From positions 7,936,001-8,000,000 of the forward strand of contig NZ_CP021978.1 of assembly GCF_004803895.1 (NCBI RefSeq): a stretch of 64,000 nt of DNA, read 5' to 3'. The notes below the pieces were generated by a model. The model searched no databases, was not told where the DNA came from, and worked only from the letters and a program-made list of their open reading frames with translations. Position 1 is the first letter of the stretch; the number at the start of each line of letters is the position of its first letter. The stretch is from Streptomyces hawaiiensis (GTDB lineage Bacteria > Actinomycetota > Actinomycetes > Streptomycetales > Streptomycetaceae). This document shows positions 16,197-25,462 of this stretch, in pieces. A program made the translations under genes and the position numbers.

Positions 16197-17605
16197 ACCG
16201 GCTCCGCCAGCCGCGTCGGCGGCAGGTACTCCCGTACGAACGTCCGCTCCCAGCACGCGCCCGTCTCCCGTAGCTCGCGCCACGTCGTGTAGCGGTAGCG
16301 GAACAGACGGGCGCGCACGTACCGCGGGGGTTCGTCCGGCGGGAACGGCGAGCGGCGCAGCAGCTTCAGGGTGTCCCGGTCGTTCTCCAGCAGCCGCTCC
16401 ACCAGCGTGCCGAACCAGGGTTCGGCGTAGGCGGGGGAGAGGGCCGCGAACCACATCAGCCAGTCGAGCCGCAGATGGTAGGGCGCGAACTGACGCGGCC
16501 AGCGCCGGGGATCGCCCGGCTTGCCCTTGAACTCGTACTCCCGCCAGCCCGAGTCGGCACGCGGTACGTCGTCCGAGGTGCCCTCCACCACCACCTCGTA
16601 CCGCACCCGGCTCACACTGCCGAACGCCCCGTAGGTGTTGACCAGGTGGAGCGGGTCGAAGGAGCGGTTCATGACCTGGCGGCGGGAGAGCATGTTGCGG
16701 ACCGGCCGGTAACCGAGGCCCACCAGCAGCGCGGACACCGCCAGCACCACCACGACGTACCAGAGCGGGGCGTCGGGCACGTCCGGCGCATCGGCCGGGA
16801 AGCGCAGCGCCGACAGCGCCAGCACGATCGTGATCCAGTTCAGCCAGGAGAAGTTGCCCGACAGCACCAGCCACAGCTGGGTGACGATCATCAGCGACGC
16901 TGCGGCCGTGGCGACGGGCTGCGGGGCGAACAGCAGGAACGGCACCACGAGCTGGGTGACATGGTTCGCGGCCACCTCGACGCGGTGCAGGGGCCTGGGC
17001 AGATGGTGGAAGAACCAGCTCAGCGGGCCCGGCATCGGCTGGGTCTCGTGATGGTGGTCCAGACAGGTGAGCTTCCGCCAGCACGCGTCGCCGCGCATCT
17101 TGATCAGCCCCGCGCCGAACTCCACGCGGAACAGGATCCACCGCAGCAGGAACAGCACCACGACCGGCGGCCCCACCTCGTCGTTGCCGAGGAACACGGC
17201 GAGGAAACCGACCTCCAGCAGCAGTGACTCCCAGCCGAACGAGTACCAGGTCTGCCCGACGTTGACGATCGACAGGTAGAGCATCCAGGGCACCAGCCAC
17301 AGCAGCATGCCGCCCCACAGCGGCAGCAGCGAGTCCAGCCCGGCCAGCAGCGCCGCCGAGACCGCGCAGCCCGCCCAGGCGCAGAGCGCGAAGAAGCGAT
17401 CCGAGTAATGCAGCTGGAACAGGCTCGGCGCCCGCCTGAACGGCACCCGCTCCACGAAACGCGGCACCGGCAGCATGCCGCGCCGCCCGATCAGCGCGCG
17501 GAACTGGAGCGCCGCCGTCAGGAACGCCACCAGATACATGGCGGCCAGCGCCCGCTGGAAGACCAGGCGGGTCAGCCAGTAGTCGGATGCGGTGAACCAC
17601 TCCAC
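16184..17605 (-). CDS. Lipase maturation factor-like membrane protein
   Basis: A 473-aa polytopic membrane protein with roughly eight hydrophobic segments in its first 330 residues. The conserved LMF1-type C-terminal domain follows (NTYGAFGSVSRVRYEVVVEG, WREYEFKGKPGDPRRWP, APYHLRLDWLMWFAA, FPPDEPPRYVRARLFRYRYT). Eukaryotic LMF1 helps lipases fold; bacterial homologues are common in actinobacteria and functionally unstudied. I chose GTG 17605 because GGGAGGAGGA ends 10 nt upstream. A GTG at 17650 would add 15 residues but has poor spacing to a GGAG. Convergent overlap with the lactonase gene, and divergent from the lipoprotein gene. Confidence 0.85.
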   Translation of the reverse strand: MEWFTASDYWLTRLVFQRALAAMYLVAFLTAALQFRALIGRRGMLPVPRFVERVPFRRAPSLFQLHYSDRFFALCAWAGCAVSAALLAGLDSLLPLWGGMLLWLVPWMLYLSIVNVGQTWYSFGWESLLLEVGFLAVFLGNDEVGPPVVVLFLLRWILFRVEFGAGLIKMRGDACWRKLTCLDHHHETQPMPGPLSWFFHHLPRPLHRVEVAANHVTQLVVPFLLFAPQPVATAAASLMIVTQLWLVLSGNFSWLNWITIVLALSALRFPADAPDVPDAPLWYVVVVLAVSALLVGLGYRPVRNMLSRRQVMNRSFDPLHLVNTYGAFGSVSRVRYEVVVEGTSDDVPRADSGWREYEFKGKPGDPRRWPRQFAPYHLRLDWLMWFAALSPAYAEPWFGTLVERLLENDRDTLKLLRRSPFPPDEPPRYVRARLFRYRYTTWRELRETGACWERTFVREYLPPTRLAEPVQRP

Positions 17606-17748
17606 GGCCGTGCGGTCCTCCTCCCGGTCGGCGCCCGACCCGGTTGTCACGCTCCGTGTACCGCCGCTCCGGTTGCGTGACCCAGGTGAGCGAAGCAAAC
17701 AATAGTGACGAGTTGCCCGCAACGGGCCGAGGTGAGCGGGAGGACGAG

Positions 17749-18888
17749 GTGCGGACACCCACCGGAACCTTCGTCCTGGCCTGCGTCCTTTCGGCGGCGC
17801 TCCTCCTCTCGGGCTGCGGCGGCGGCACGACCGGCCACGGCGACGACGCCGGCACCCGGGGAGAACTCTTCCTCCAGCCCGCCGCCGCCCCGGGCCCCGA
17901 CCCCTTCACGGACTCCACTGCCCTCACGGCGGCTACCCCGTCCCTCGCCCCGCGAACGCCGGGTGGCACCGACCGGGCCTTCCCCGCCTCGCGCGGGCCG
18001 CGCTCCCTCTCCGGCGGAACGCCCGGCCTGTACGGCGGCACCGAGCGGACCGGCAGCTGTGACATCGGCCGGCAGATCGGCCATCTCACCCGCGACCCGG
18101 CCAGGGGCCGCGCCTTCGCCAGGGTCGCGGGCATCTCCCCGGCGTCCGTCCCCGACCACGTGCGCGCACTGACCCCTGTCGTGCTGCGCGCCGACACCCG
18201 CGTCACCGGCCACGGCTTCCGGGCCGGACGGATCACCCACTACCAGTCCGTCCTCCAGGCCGGAACCGCCGTCCTGGTCGACGACCGGGGCATGCCGCGT
18301 GTCCGCTGCGCCTGCGGCAACCCGCTCCGCCCGCCGGCGGCGCTGCGCGGCACCCCGGTCACCCGAGGCACCCCCTGGCCCGGCTACCGCCCCGGCGAGG
18401 TGATCGTCGTGACCCCCGCACCGCGGGGCGTCACCGACTTCACGATCATCGACCTCACCACCCGGACCTGGATCGAACGCCGCCCCGGCCACGACGTACG
18501 CCACGACCGGGCCCTGCCTCCTCCGGTCTGGACGACCGCACCCCCCGAGCCGTCCCGGCCGCCGTCCCCGCCCCTGCGGCAGACCCCTGCCGTCCCGCTC
18601 CCGGACCCGGGCACCGCCCAGCCCTGGGACGCCCCGGCCGACGTGGATCTCCAGGACACGGACACGGGCACGGACCCGGGCGCGGACCCGGCCCTGCCCC
18701 CGGCCGACGAGACGGCCCCGCTCCCCGACCAGCCGGCCGCCCCCGAGGAGGAGCCCGGCGGCCCGGACGAGGTCGGCCCCGGCACCGTCCCGGACAACCC
18801 CGATCCGCCCGACGGAGCCGGGCTGATTCCCGATGACCGGGCCGCCGACCGCATCCCCGGCAGCCCCACAGGCGTCTTCATCAACTGA
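17749..18888 (+). CDS. Secreted lipoprotein, DUF6777-like
   Basis: A 379-aa protein starting at GTG 17749 with GGGAGG about 5-10 nt upstream. Signal peptide with lipobox LLSGC (near residue 20). The central domain (about 40-240) holds SGGTPGLYGGTERTGSCDIG, GISPASVPDHVRALTPVVLRA and VRCACGNPL with three Cys. It resembles a family of Streptomyces lipoproteins that I associate with DUF6777. The last 130 residues are low-complexity, rich in Pro, Asp and Thr (DTDTGTDPGADP), probably a spacer in the cell wall. Function unknown. It diverges from the lipase-maturation-factor gene and precedes the phosphatase gene by 77 bp. Confidence 0.75.
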   Translation: MRTPTGTFVLACVLSAALLLSGCGGGTTGHGDDAGTRGELFLQPAAAPGPDPFTDSTALTAATPSLAPRTPGGTDRAFPASRGPRSLSGGTPGLYGGTERTGSCDIGRQIGHLTRDPARGRAFARVAGISPASVPDHVRALTPVVLRADTRVTGHGFRAGRITHYQSVLQAGTAVLVDDRGMPRVRCACGNPLRPPAALRGTPVTRGTPWPGYRPGEVIVVTPAPRGVTDFTIIDLTTRTWIERRPGHDVRHDRALPPPVWTTAPPEPSRPPSPPLRQTPAVPLPDPGTAQPWDAPADVDLQDTDTGTDPGADPALPPADETAPLPDQPAAPEEEPGGPDEVGPGTVPDNPDPPDGAGLIPDDRAADRIPGSPTGVFIN

Positions 18889-18965
18889 GGGCCGATCCGG
18901 CGGAGCGGCTCGTACACTCGGCACATCTGGTCGAAGAATCGGACGAATCCTGGCAAGGTGGGCCC

Positions 18966-21053
18966 ATGGCTGATCGGGGAGCGAGCGCCCTGTCCCTCCC
19001 GGACGACTGGCCCGCCCACCCGGACCCGATCCTCGCGCTCAACCGGATGGGCAGCTTCGACTGGGATCTGGACACCGGCCTGATGCAGATGGACGCCCAG
19101 GCCCACGAAGTCTTCGACATGCGTCCCGACGAGTACGACGACCACCCCGAGACCCTCGCCAAGCGCGTCCCGCCCGACGAGTCCCGGCGCCTGGACACCG
19201 CGGTCTCCCAGGCCCTGAAGGACGGCAGCGAGAACTACGGCGCCTACTTCCGCATCCGCCGCCGCGACGGCACCCTGCGCTGGACCCACACTCAGGGCTA
19301 CATCCGGCGCGACGACACCGGACGCCCCCGCCGCATCATCGGCATCATCCGGGACGCCACCCGGGAACTCGGCGAGAGCGACGCCCGCCGCGACCAGGCC
19401 GCCAAGGACGAGGCCCGCCGGGAGCAGACCAGCGTCGTCGAACTCACCACGGCCGCGCTCGCCCACGCCCGCACCGTCCAGGACGTCATCGACGTCCTCA
19501 AGGACACCCACGGCCTGGTCCACCTGGGCGCCACCAGCCTCGTCATGGGCCTGGTCGAGGCCGGCCGTATCCGCCTGGTCGCCGAGGGCCCCTCGGACAG
19601 CTTCGTGCCCGGCACCCGCGTCACACGGATCGACGAGCCCTACCCGATGAGCGAGGCGGTACGGACCCTCGGCCCGTGCTTCATCGAGTCACCGCAGGAG
19701 TTCGCCGAGCGCTACCCGATCCTGTGGCCGCACATCACCGACCTCGACATCACCTCGGCCGCCTATCTGCCGCTCATCGTCCAGGCCAGGCCGATCGGCG
19801 CGATGGGTCTGCTCTACAGCGACCGGCACGGGTTCACGCCCGAGGAGCGCAACATCCTCGTCGCCCTCGGCAGCAGCATCGCGCAGAGCCTGCAGCGGGC
19901 CATGTTCTACGAGCAGGAGATGGACCTCGCGCAGGGCCTCCAGCAGGCCATGCTGCCCCGGACCATCCCGAGCGTGCCCGGCGCCGACGTCGCCGTGCGC
20001 TACCGCGCCGCCACCATCGGGGGCACTGTCGGCCGGGACATCGGCGGCGACTGGTACGACCTGATCCCGCTGCCCGGCGGCCGCGTCGGCGCCGTCATCG
20101 GCGACGTCCAGGGCCACGACACCCACGCGGCCGCCGTCATGGGCCAGTTGCGCATCGTCCTGCGCGCCTACGCCGCCGAGGGGCACCCCCCGGCCACCGT
20201 CATGGCCCGGGCCTCCGTCTTCCTGCACGAACTCGACACCGACCGCTCCGCGACCTGCCTCTACGCCGAGGCCGACCTGTCCACCGGCGTGCTCCAGATG
20301 GTCCGGGCCGGCCACATCGACCCGCTCGTGCGGCACCCCGACGGCTCCTGCCGCCGGGTCACCGTCCCGGGCGGTCTGCCGCTCGGCCTGTCCGCCGAGT
20401 TCGGCCGGCTCGACTACCCGGTGGGCACCATGGAGCTCGACCCCGGCGACACCCTGCTGCTGTGCACCGACGGCCTGGTCGAGCAGCCCGGCGCCGATCT
20501 CGACGACGGCATGCGCACCCTCACCGCGCTCGTCGACACCGGCCCCGACGACGTACGGGACCTCGCCGACCGGCTCATCGACGTGGCCGCCGAGCGCGGC
20601 GGCGACGACGACGTGGCGCTGCTCCTGCTGCGCCGGCGCGGTCCCGACGGCCCGCAGTCCGGCCGCCGGCTCCAGCGGCACGTGGCCCCCGGTGACCCCG
20701 GGGCCCTCGCCGAGGCCCGGCACATGATCCGCACCGCGGTCGCCGGCTGGGGAGCGGGCGACCGCGCCGACGAGATCGAACTGGTCGCCGACGAGCTGAT
20801 CACGAACGCCCTGATGCACACCGAGGGCTCCGCCGTCCTCACCCTGCGGGCCTTCACCGGCTCCGAGCGCCGGCTGCGCGTCGAGGTCGAGGACTCCTCC
20901 AGCGCCCTGCCGCGCCGCCGCGAGGCGGGCGACTCGGGCGTCTCCGGGCGGGGCCTGCTCCTGGTCGAGCTGCTCACCGACGTATGGGGCGTGGAGGCCC
21001 GGGGCGGTGGCAAGGCCGTGTGGTGCGAGTTCGTGGTGCCCGGCCGCGGCTGA
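18966..21053 (+). CDS. PAS-GAF-SpoIIE (PP2C) phosphatase with C-terminal HATPase domain
   Basis: A 695-aa signalling protein. PAS domain at residues about 25-133 (FDWDLDTGLMQMDAQAHEVF, GIIRDATREL). GAF about 165-315. PP2C/SpoIIE domain about 317-555 with metal-binding Asp residues in GGDWYDLIPL and IGDVQGHD, plus the late GGDDDVALLLLR. RsbW-like HATPase domain about 580-690 with the N box ELVADELITNALMHT. Such proteins dephosphorylate anti-sigma-factor antagonists and bind or phosphorylate partners, thereby controlling sigma factors. The fusion of phosphatase and kinase domains is common in Streptomyces. No transmembrane segment, so the signal is cytosolic. Confidence 0.92.
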   Translation: MADRGASALSLPDDWPAHPDPILALNRMGSFDWDLDTGLMQMDAQAHEVFDMRPDEYDDHPETLAKRVPPDESRRLDTAVSQALKDGSENYGAYFRIRRRDGTLRWTHTQGYIRRDDTGRPRRIIGIIRDATRELGESDARRDQAAKDEARREQTSVVELTTAALAHARTVQDVIDVLKDTHGLVHLGATSLVMGLVEAGRIRLVAEGPSDSFVPGTRVTRIDEPYPMSEAVRTLGPCFIESPQEFAERYPILWPHITDLDITSAAYLPLIVQARPIGAMGLLYSDRHGFTPEERNILVALGSSIAQSLQRAMFYEQEMDLAQGLQQAMLPRTIPSVPGADVAVRYRAATIGGTVGRDIGGDWYDLIPLPGGRVGAVIGDVQGHDTHAAAVMGQLRIVLRAYAAEGHPPATVMARASVFLHELDTDRSATCLYAEADLSTGVLQMVRAGHIDPLVRHPDGSCRRVTVPGGLPLGLSAEFGRLDYPVGTMELDPGDTLLLCTDGLVEQPGADLDDGMRTLTALVDTGPDDVRDLADRLIDVAAERGGDDDVALLLLRRRGPDGPQSGRRLQRHVAPGDPGALAEARHMIRTAVAGWGAGDRADEIELVADELITNALMHTEGSAVLTLRAFTGSERRLRVEVEDSSSALPRRREAGDSGVSGRGLLLVELLTDVWGVEARGGGKAVWCEFVVPGRG

Positions 21054-21075
21054 CCGCGCGTGGCACTCTGGACCT

Positions 21076-21939
21076 ATGCCGGAACTCCCCGAGGTCGAGG
21101 CGCTCAAGGACTTCCTGACCGAGCACCTCGTCGGCCACGAGATCGTACGGGTGCTGCCCGTCGCGATCAGCGTCCTGAAGACGTACGAACCGCCCCTGTC
21201 CGCGCTGGAGGGCCACGAGGTCGCCGCCGTACGCCGGTACGGCAAGTTCCTCGACCTGGAGACCGCGGACGGCCCGCATCTCGTGGCGCACCTGGCCCGC
21301 GCGGGCTGGCTGCACTGGAAGGACCGCCTTCCCGACGGCCCGCCCCGCCCCGGCAAGGGCCCCCTCGCGCTGCGGGTGGCCCTGGAGACCGGCGCCGGTT
21401 TCGACCTGACCGAGGCCGGCACCCAGAAGCGGCTCGCGGTGTACGTCGTGGGCGATCCGCGAGAGGTCCCGGGCGTGGCCCGGCTCGGCCCGGACCCGCT
21501 CGCCGACGACTTCGACGAGCGGCGCCTCGCGGAACTCCTGGCCGGTGAACGGCGGCAGCTCAAGGGCGCGTTGCGGGACCAGAGCCTGATCGCAGGCGTG
21601 GGCAACGCCTACAGCGACGAGATCCTGCACGCGGCGAGGATGTCGCCCTTCAAGCTGGCGGCGTCCCTGAGCGAGGAGGAGACCGGGCGGCTGTACGCGG
21701 CCCTGCGCGACACGCTCACCGAGGCGGTCGAACGCTCCCGCGGCGTGGCGGCCGGGCGGCTGAAGGCCGAGAAGAAGAGCGGACTGCGCGTCCACGGCCG
21801 CACCGGCGAGCCCTGCCCGGTGTGCGGCGACACCGTCCGCGAGGTGTCCTTCGCCGACTCCTCGCTCCAGTACTGCCCGACCTGCCAGACGGGCGGCAAG
21901 CCGCTGGCGGACCGCAGGATGTCCCGGCTGCTGAAGTGA
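21076..21939 (+). CDS. Fpg/Nei-family DNA glycosylase (formamidopyrimidine-DNA glycosylase)
   Basis: A 287-aa base-excision repair enzyme. The N terminus PELPEVE after Met supplies the catalytic Pro2 and Glu3. The conserved Lys lies in RRYGKFLDL, and the H2TH region is GVGNAYSDEILHAAR. A C-terminal zinc finger CPVC...CPTC with QYCPTCQTGG completes the fold. It removes oxidised bases and nicks the strand by beta/delta elimination. The sequence alone does not settle whether 8-oxoG or oxidised pyrimidines are preferred. A CACTCT hexamer 6 nt before the ATG suggests a leaderless promoter. Convergent with a phosphatase gene 12 bp away. Confidence 0.92.
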   Translation: MPELPEVEALKDFLTEHLVGHEIVRVLPVAISVLKTYEPPLSALEGHEVAAVRRYGKFLDLETADGPHLVAHLARAGWLHWKDRLPDGPPRPGKGPLALRVALETGAGFDLTEAGTQKRLAVYVVGDPREVPGVARLGPDPLADDFDERRLAELLAGERRQLKGALRDQSLIAGVGNAYSDEILHAARMSPFKLAASLSEEETGRLYAALRDTLTEAVERSRGVAAGRLKAEKKSGLRVHGRTGEPCPVCGDTVREVSFADSSLQYCPTCQTGGKPLADRRMSRLLK

Positions 21940-21951
21940 CCCGGACCCGCG

Positions 21952-23133
21952 TCACCGTGGGGGCGGTGTCCACTCGAACATCAGGATGGTCGCGTCGTCC
22001 CGCAGCCGGCTGGTGGAGGAGTCGAGGATGGAGTGGATGAGGCGCCGCAGTGTCTCGGACGCCAGCTCACCGGCGGCCGTCGCCCGGATGATGTAGTCGG
22101 CGAACTGCTCCAGGCCGAACTCCCCGCCGTCCTCGGACCGCGCCTCGGTGACCCCGTCGGTGTACATCAGCACCCGGTCGCCGGGCTTCAACGCGATCTC
22201 GTGCACCGGCCGCCTGCGTCCGGCGAGCAGGGACGGCAGGCCCATCGGCGGGTCCGGCTCGCGCAGCATGGCGTCGACGAGCAGCCGCCGGTCACGGATC
22301 ACGAGCGGGGTCGGATGACCGCAGTTGGTCCATCGCAGCACTCCCGAGACCAGGTCCAGCTGGGCCAGGACGCCCGTGCAGAACTGGTCGGGAAGCCACT
22401 GCGCCAGCGCGTCGTCGACGCCCTGCACCAGCTCCGGCAAATCCGCGCCGGTCCGCCGGGCGTTGCGGCACGCCGCCAGCGACACGGCCGTGGTGAGCCC
22501 GGAGGCCAGGTCGTGGCCCATGGCGTCGAGGACCGTGGCGTGCAGGGTCGTCTCGGTCAGTGAGTGGTCGAAGGCGTCCCCGCCGATCTCGTAGGCCGGT
22601 TCCAGCACGGCCGTGGACACGACGTGGGCGGTGCCGATCGTGCGGGGCGGCAGGAAGGCGCGCAGCATCTCGGCCGGCAGGCGCATCCGGTGCATGCGCG
22701 TGCGCCGGACGAAGGAGTCCTCGTACGCCCGGCTGGACGTGATCATCATCGCGATCAGCGTGGCGAGGGCCCGGCCGCTGTGCAGGACGGCCGGCGTCAG
22801 CGCGGGCGCGTGCACGGCGAGGACGCCGAGGCGTTCCGCGCCGTCCACCAGGGGCAGCCAGGCGGTCATGCCGCCGGACTCGGACTCCGCCACGCGCAGC
22901 GACTGGGTGCGGTAGGTCCAGCCCGCGAGTGAGTCGTCGACGAGGAGGGACGAGGTGACGTCGGTGAGCGGCACGAGCCGGCGTTGCTGGATGTCGGCCA
23001 GGTAGACCACGGAGTGCGGGATCCCCAGGGCCTTGGTGCAGCAGGCCGCGGCGGTGGTCAGGTCCAGCGCCGCGGTCCCCGGGTCGGCGAGGAACTCCTC
23101 CAGACGACCGTCGCCGGTCTCCGCCGTCGCCAC
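21952..23133 (-). CDS. GAF-SpoIIE (PP2C) serine phosphatase
   Basis: A 393-aa protein: GAF-like sensor at about 20-165 (ALDLTTAAACCTKALGIPHS, GMTAWLPLVDGAERLGVLAV) and PP2C/SpoIIE domain at about 190-390. Metal-binding motifs are GGDAFDHSL and LDAMGHDLASGL, and the terminal LRDDATILMFEW. Likely dephosphorylates an STAS-type anti-anti-sigma protein. I chose GTG 23133 because GAGGGGAG lies 5 nt upstream; the frame is open for 16 more codons. It is the last gene of a leftward run containing an anti-sigma factor and a sigma factor, which suggests a shared stress-response theme. Confidence 0.88.
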   Translation of the reverse strand: MATAETGDGRLEEFLADPGTAALDLTTAAACCTKALGIPHSVVYLADIQQRRLVPLTDVTSSLLVDDSLAGWTYRTQSLRVAESESGGMTAWLPLVDGAERLGVLAVHAPALTPAVLHSGRALATLIAMMITSSRAYEDSFVRRTRMHRMRLPAEMLRAFLPPRTIGTAHVVSTAVLEPAYEIGGDAFDHSLTETTLHATVLDAMGHDLASGLTTAVSLAACRNARRTGADLPELVQGVDDALAQWLPDQFCTGVLAQLDLVSGVLRWTNCGHPTPLVIRDRRLLVDAMLREPDPPMGLPSLLAGRRRPVHEIALKPGDRVLMYTDGVTEARSEDGGEFGLEQFADYIIRATAAGELASETLRRLIHSILDSSTSRLRDDATILMFEWTPPPR

Positions 23134-23224
23134 TTCGTCTCCCCTCGCGTGCTGTCCGGGTGCGTCGTCCAGCAGTCTCACACCGGGGCGCTGCCGGCGC
23201 CCGGCGGCAGGGGCACACGGATGG

Positions 23225-23878
23225 TCAGCTCGGCTGGAGTCTCCACAGGACCTCGCCGGCCGCGGAGCGGATCTCGTAGCGGGCGATCTCCTCCGGATGC
23301 ATGGAGGAGCTGGCCATCATCGTGTCGGGGTGGTCGTCGTGACCGGGCCCGTGCCAGCTGGTCGCGGTCTCCTCGGTGCCGTCGCGTCCGACGATCACCA
23401 GGTGGCAGGCGCGCGGAGCCGAGGCGTCCTTCACCTTCAGCTCGACCTGGCTGCCCGAGGCCTCGTCCTCCGTCGTGACCTGCGCCCACACGCCCGTGCG
23501 CGTGTCGGTCGCCGCGACCGTCAGCGGCCCCTCGGCGCTGCCCTCGGCCATCATCGCGATGCCCGGTACGGACGCCGCGAAGACCACCGAGGCGGCCAAG
23601 GCGAACAGCAGACGCCTGCGTCCGGTCCGGCGCCGGGCCGCCACCTCGGCCAGCAGCCCGTCCAGCATGCGCGGCCCGGGCTGCGCCATCGGGTGCACGA
23701 ACCGGGGCGTCGATCGCCGGTACAGCATCAACTGCCGTGCGGTCGGGCCGAATTCCGTCACCTCTGCGGCGCACCGAGGGCACTCCATGAGGTGGTCCTC
23801 GAAGCGGAAGGCCTCCGCCTCGTCCAGCACGCCGAGCGCGTAGGCCGCGACGTCGCGATGCCTCTCCAGGGACCTCAT
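23225..23878 (-). CDS. Zinc-finger anti-sigma factor, membrane-anchored
   Basis: A 217-aa protein. The N-terminal ZAS domain has the H-x3-C-x2-C motif in FEDHLMECPRCAAEV (near residues 28-36). A single transmembrane helix follows near residue 90 (LLFALAASVVFAASVPGIA), then an extracytoplasmic domain of about 100 aa of the RskA/SigK anti-sigma type (ACHLVIVGRDGTEETATSWH). It binds and holds an ECF sigma factor at the membrane. The likely partner is the sigma gene at 24696-25241, two genes upstream on the same strand. ATG 23878 with GAGGA 7 nt upstream. Confidence 0.88.
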   Translation of the reverse strand: MRSLERHRDVAAYALGVLDEAEAFRFEDHLMECPRCAAEVTEFGPTARQLMLYRRSTPRFVHPMAQPGPRMLDGLLAEVAARRRTGRRRLLFALAASVVFAASVPGIAMMAEGSAEGPLTVAATDTRTGVWAQVTTEDEASGSQVELKVKDASAPRACHLVIVGRDGTEETATSWHGPGHDDHPDTMMASSSMHPEEIARYEIRSAAGEVLWRLQPS

Positions 23879-24029
23879 GCCGAATCCTCGTGCCGTTGGG
23901 TGCGGGTGGGGTTACTCCTTGCTCCCACCGGTACGGACCAGGCAGCTGAATCACTCAAGCCGGTGACACAATCGCAACCAAAGGATTCGGAGCCCTCCGG
24001 CCCCCGGATTGGTCGGGGGCCGCGGAAAT

Positions 24030-24542
24030 CTAAAAAAGATGGATCGCGAGGTGTCCCAGCGGCAGTCCGAGCTGCCAGGCGGGCGTCCAGACCTTCGGCC
24101 CCTCGTCCTCCCCGACCACCGGAGCGCCCCCCGGCACCGCGTTCAGATCGGGCGCGAGCAGCTCCGTCTCCTGCAGCCAGCGCCAGGCCTCGTCCGCGAG
24201 GGCCAGGTCCGGCGCGGGCCGGCCCGACCGCGCGGCGCCGGCGGCCACCTCGGCCAGCCGCTCGCGCACCCACTCCTGCCACGGCTGGTCGTACGCGGTC
24301 AGCGACAGCCACGTCTCCAGCTGGGTGACGACCCGGATGCCGGACAGCTCCCCGTCGGTGTCGGAGAGGAAGATGGTCAGCGCCAGGGCATCCCGCCCGG
24401 CGCGGAACTCGAAGGACGTCGGCGGCATCAGATCGCCGGTCCGCAACAGCTCGTCGGCGATGTACTCGGCGTACAACCACGCCATGGGGACGGTCAGTTC
24501 GCCGTCGGCACCGTCCGTGCTCCCCTGCTCTTCGTCCAGCAT
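24030..24542 (-). CDS. Hypothetical acidic protein, 170 aa
   Basis: I do not recognise this protein. It is acidic, without signal peptide or membrane helix. It opens with a disordered DEEQGSTDGADGE segment followed by PMAWLYAEYIADELLRTGD, a predicted helix. Two Trp-rich stretches follow (YDQPWQEWVRERLAEVAA; DEAWRWLQETELLAPDL) and the hydrophobic end LPLGHLAIHLF. It lies between a sigma-factor gene and its probable anti-sigma gene, all leftwards, so a role as an accessory or co-regulator of that pair is possible but only suggested by position. ATG start with AGGAAGGG immediately upstream. Confidence 0.65.
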   Translation of the reverse strand: MLDEEQGSTDGADGELTVPMAWLYAEYIADELLRTGDLMPPTSFEFRAGRDALALTIFLSDTDGELSGIRVVTQLETWLSLTAYDQPWQEWVRERLAEVAAGAARSGRPAPDLALADEAWRWLQETELLAPDLNAVPGGAPVVGEDEGPKVWTPAWQLGLPLGHLAIHLF

Positions 24543-24695
24543 CCCTTCCTGCCTTCCTCCGGTACGCGCGCGTTGCCCGACACCGGGCCCCCGGGGACGC
24601 TGACGGCCCCCTCCGGAACACGGATGAGAACAGCCGATTACTCAACCGGGGTCATCGGCAAGGCGCTTTACGGAGGCTTGACCCATCCATGGGTT

Positions 24696-25241
24696 TCACC
24701 GCAGGTCGGTGGCGTATCCCGGAAGCACCCTGCGCAGGGCACGCAGCGCGTAGTACGCGCGGGACTTCACGGTACCGGGCGGGATCCCGAGGGCCGCCGC
24801 GGCTTCCGCCACACTCGCCCCCTGGAAGTACACGAGCACCAGGACTTCACGGTGCTGGGGAGTGAGTGTCTTCACAGCCTGGCGGACGTCGAGCATCGCC
24901 GCGGCCCGCTCGGCGTGGTCGGAGATGACCCGCGCGCTCTCCAGCACCGCGTCGCCGACCTCGGCCGGACGGGCCTGGCGGGCACGCCGTGCGTCGATCG
25001 CGAGCCGCCGCGCGACGGTCATCAGCCAGGGCCGTACGGAGTCGAAGTCGTCGGCGCGCAGAGCCTCGGGATGCTGCCAGGCGCGCACCAGGGTCTCCTG
25101 GACCAGGTCCTCCGCGCGCTGCCGGTCGCCGTCGCAGAGCCGGAGCAGCAACGCGAAGAGGGGCCGGCCGTGCTCCCGCTGCAGTGCGGCGAGCTCGTGC
25201 TCGGCGGTGGTTCCGTTCGTGAGAGTGGATCCGGCCGTCAT
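24696..25241 (-). CDS. ECF-type sigma-70 family RNA polymerase sigma factor
   Basis: A 181-aa two-domain sigma factor. Region 2 is seen in LFALLLRLCDGDRQRAEDLV, QETLVRAWQHPE and FDSVRPWLMTVARRLAID; region 4 in TLTPQHREVLVLVYFQGASV, AEAAAALGIPPGTVKSR and AYYALRALRRVL. Both regions are complete. The lack of other regions marks it as group 4 (ECF). The start ATG at 25241 lacks a clear ribosome site; the frame is open far upstream but with non-protein-like sequence. Likely held by the zinc anti-sigma factor encoded downstream on the same strand. Divergent from the CapA-like gene. Confidence 0.88.
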   Translation of the reverse strand: MTAGSTLTNGTTAEHELAALQREHGRPLFALLLRLCDGDRQRAEDLVQETLVRAWQHPEALRADDFDSVRPWLMTVARRLAIDARRARQARPAEVGDAVLESARVISDHAERAAAMLDVRQAVKTLTPQHREVLVLVYFQGASVAEAAAALGIPPGTVKSRAYYALRALRRVLPGYATDLR

Positions 25242-25314
25242 GGCCGTATGCCACCGCAGGGCGCGGCCCGGGCACAGGGCACGCACCCGGCTGTGCGGCG
25301 GACGGTCGATCGCG

Positions 25315-25338
25315 TCGACGAACGGTTCGACGAACGGT
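25315..25338. repeat. 12-bp direct repeat upstream of the sigma gene
   Basis: TCGACGAACGGT occurs twice in tandem, about 75-100 bp before the sigma start codon. On the sigma strand it reads ACCGTTCGTCGA twice, including GAACC, which resembles an ECF -35 box. An autoregulatory promoter or activator site is possible but unproven. Confidence 0.3.
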
Positions 25339-25462
25339 CGGGTGCCCGGCCATGTGGGTGCCGGAGGGGCTGATGAGCGTGTCGGAGCCGCGTGGGGCGC
25401 CGCGAGCCTTCTTTCCTGATTGTGCGTAAATACGACCACAACGCCCACAGTGGGGTGAATGC

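Noticed and set aside
15309..18236. Very long minus-strand open frame spanning the lactonase and membrane-protein genes
   Set aside because: It crosses two real genes in different frames and lacks domain structure.
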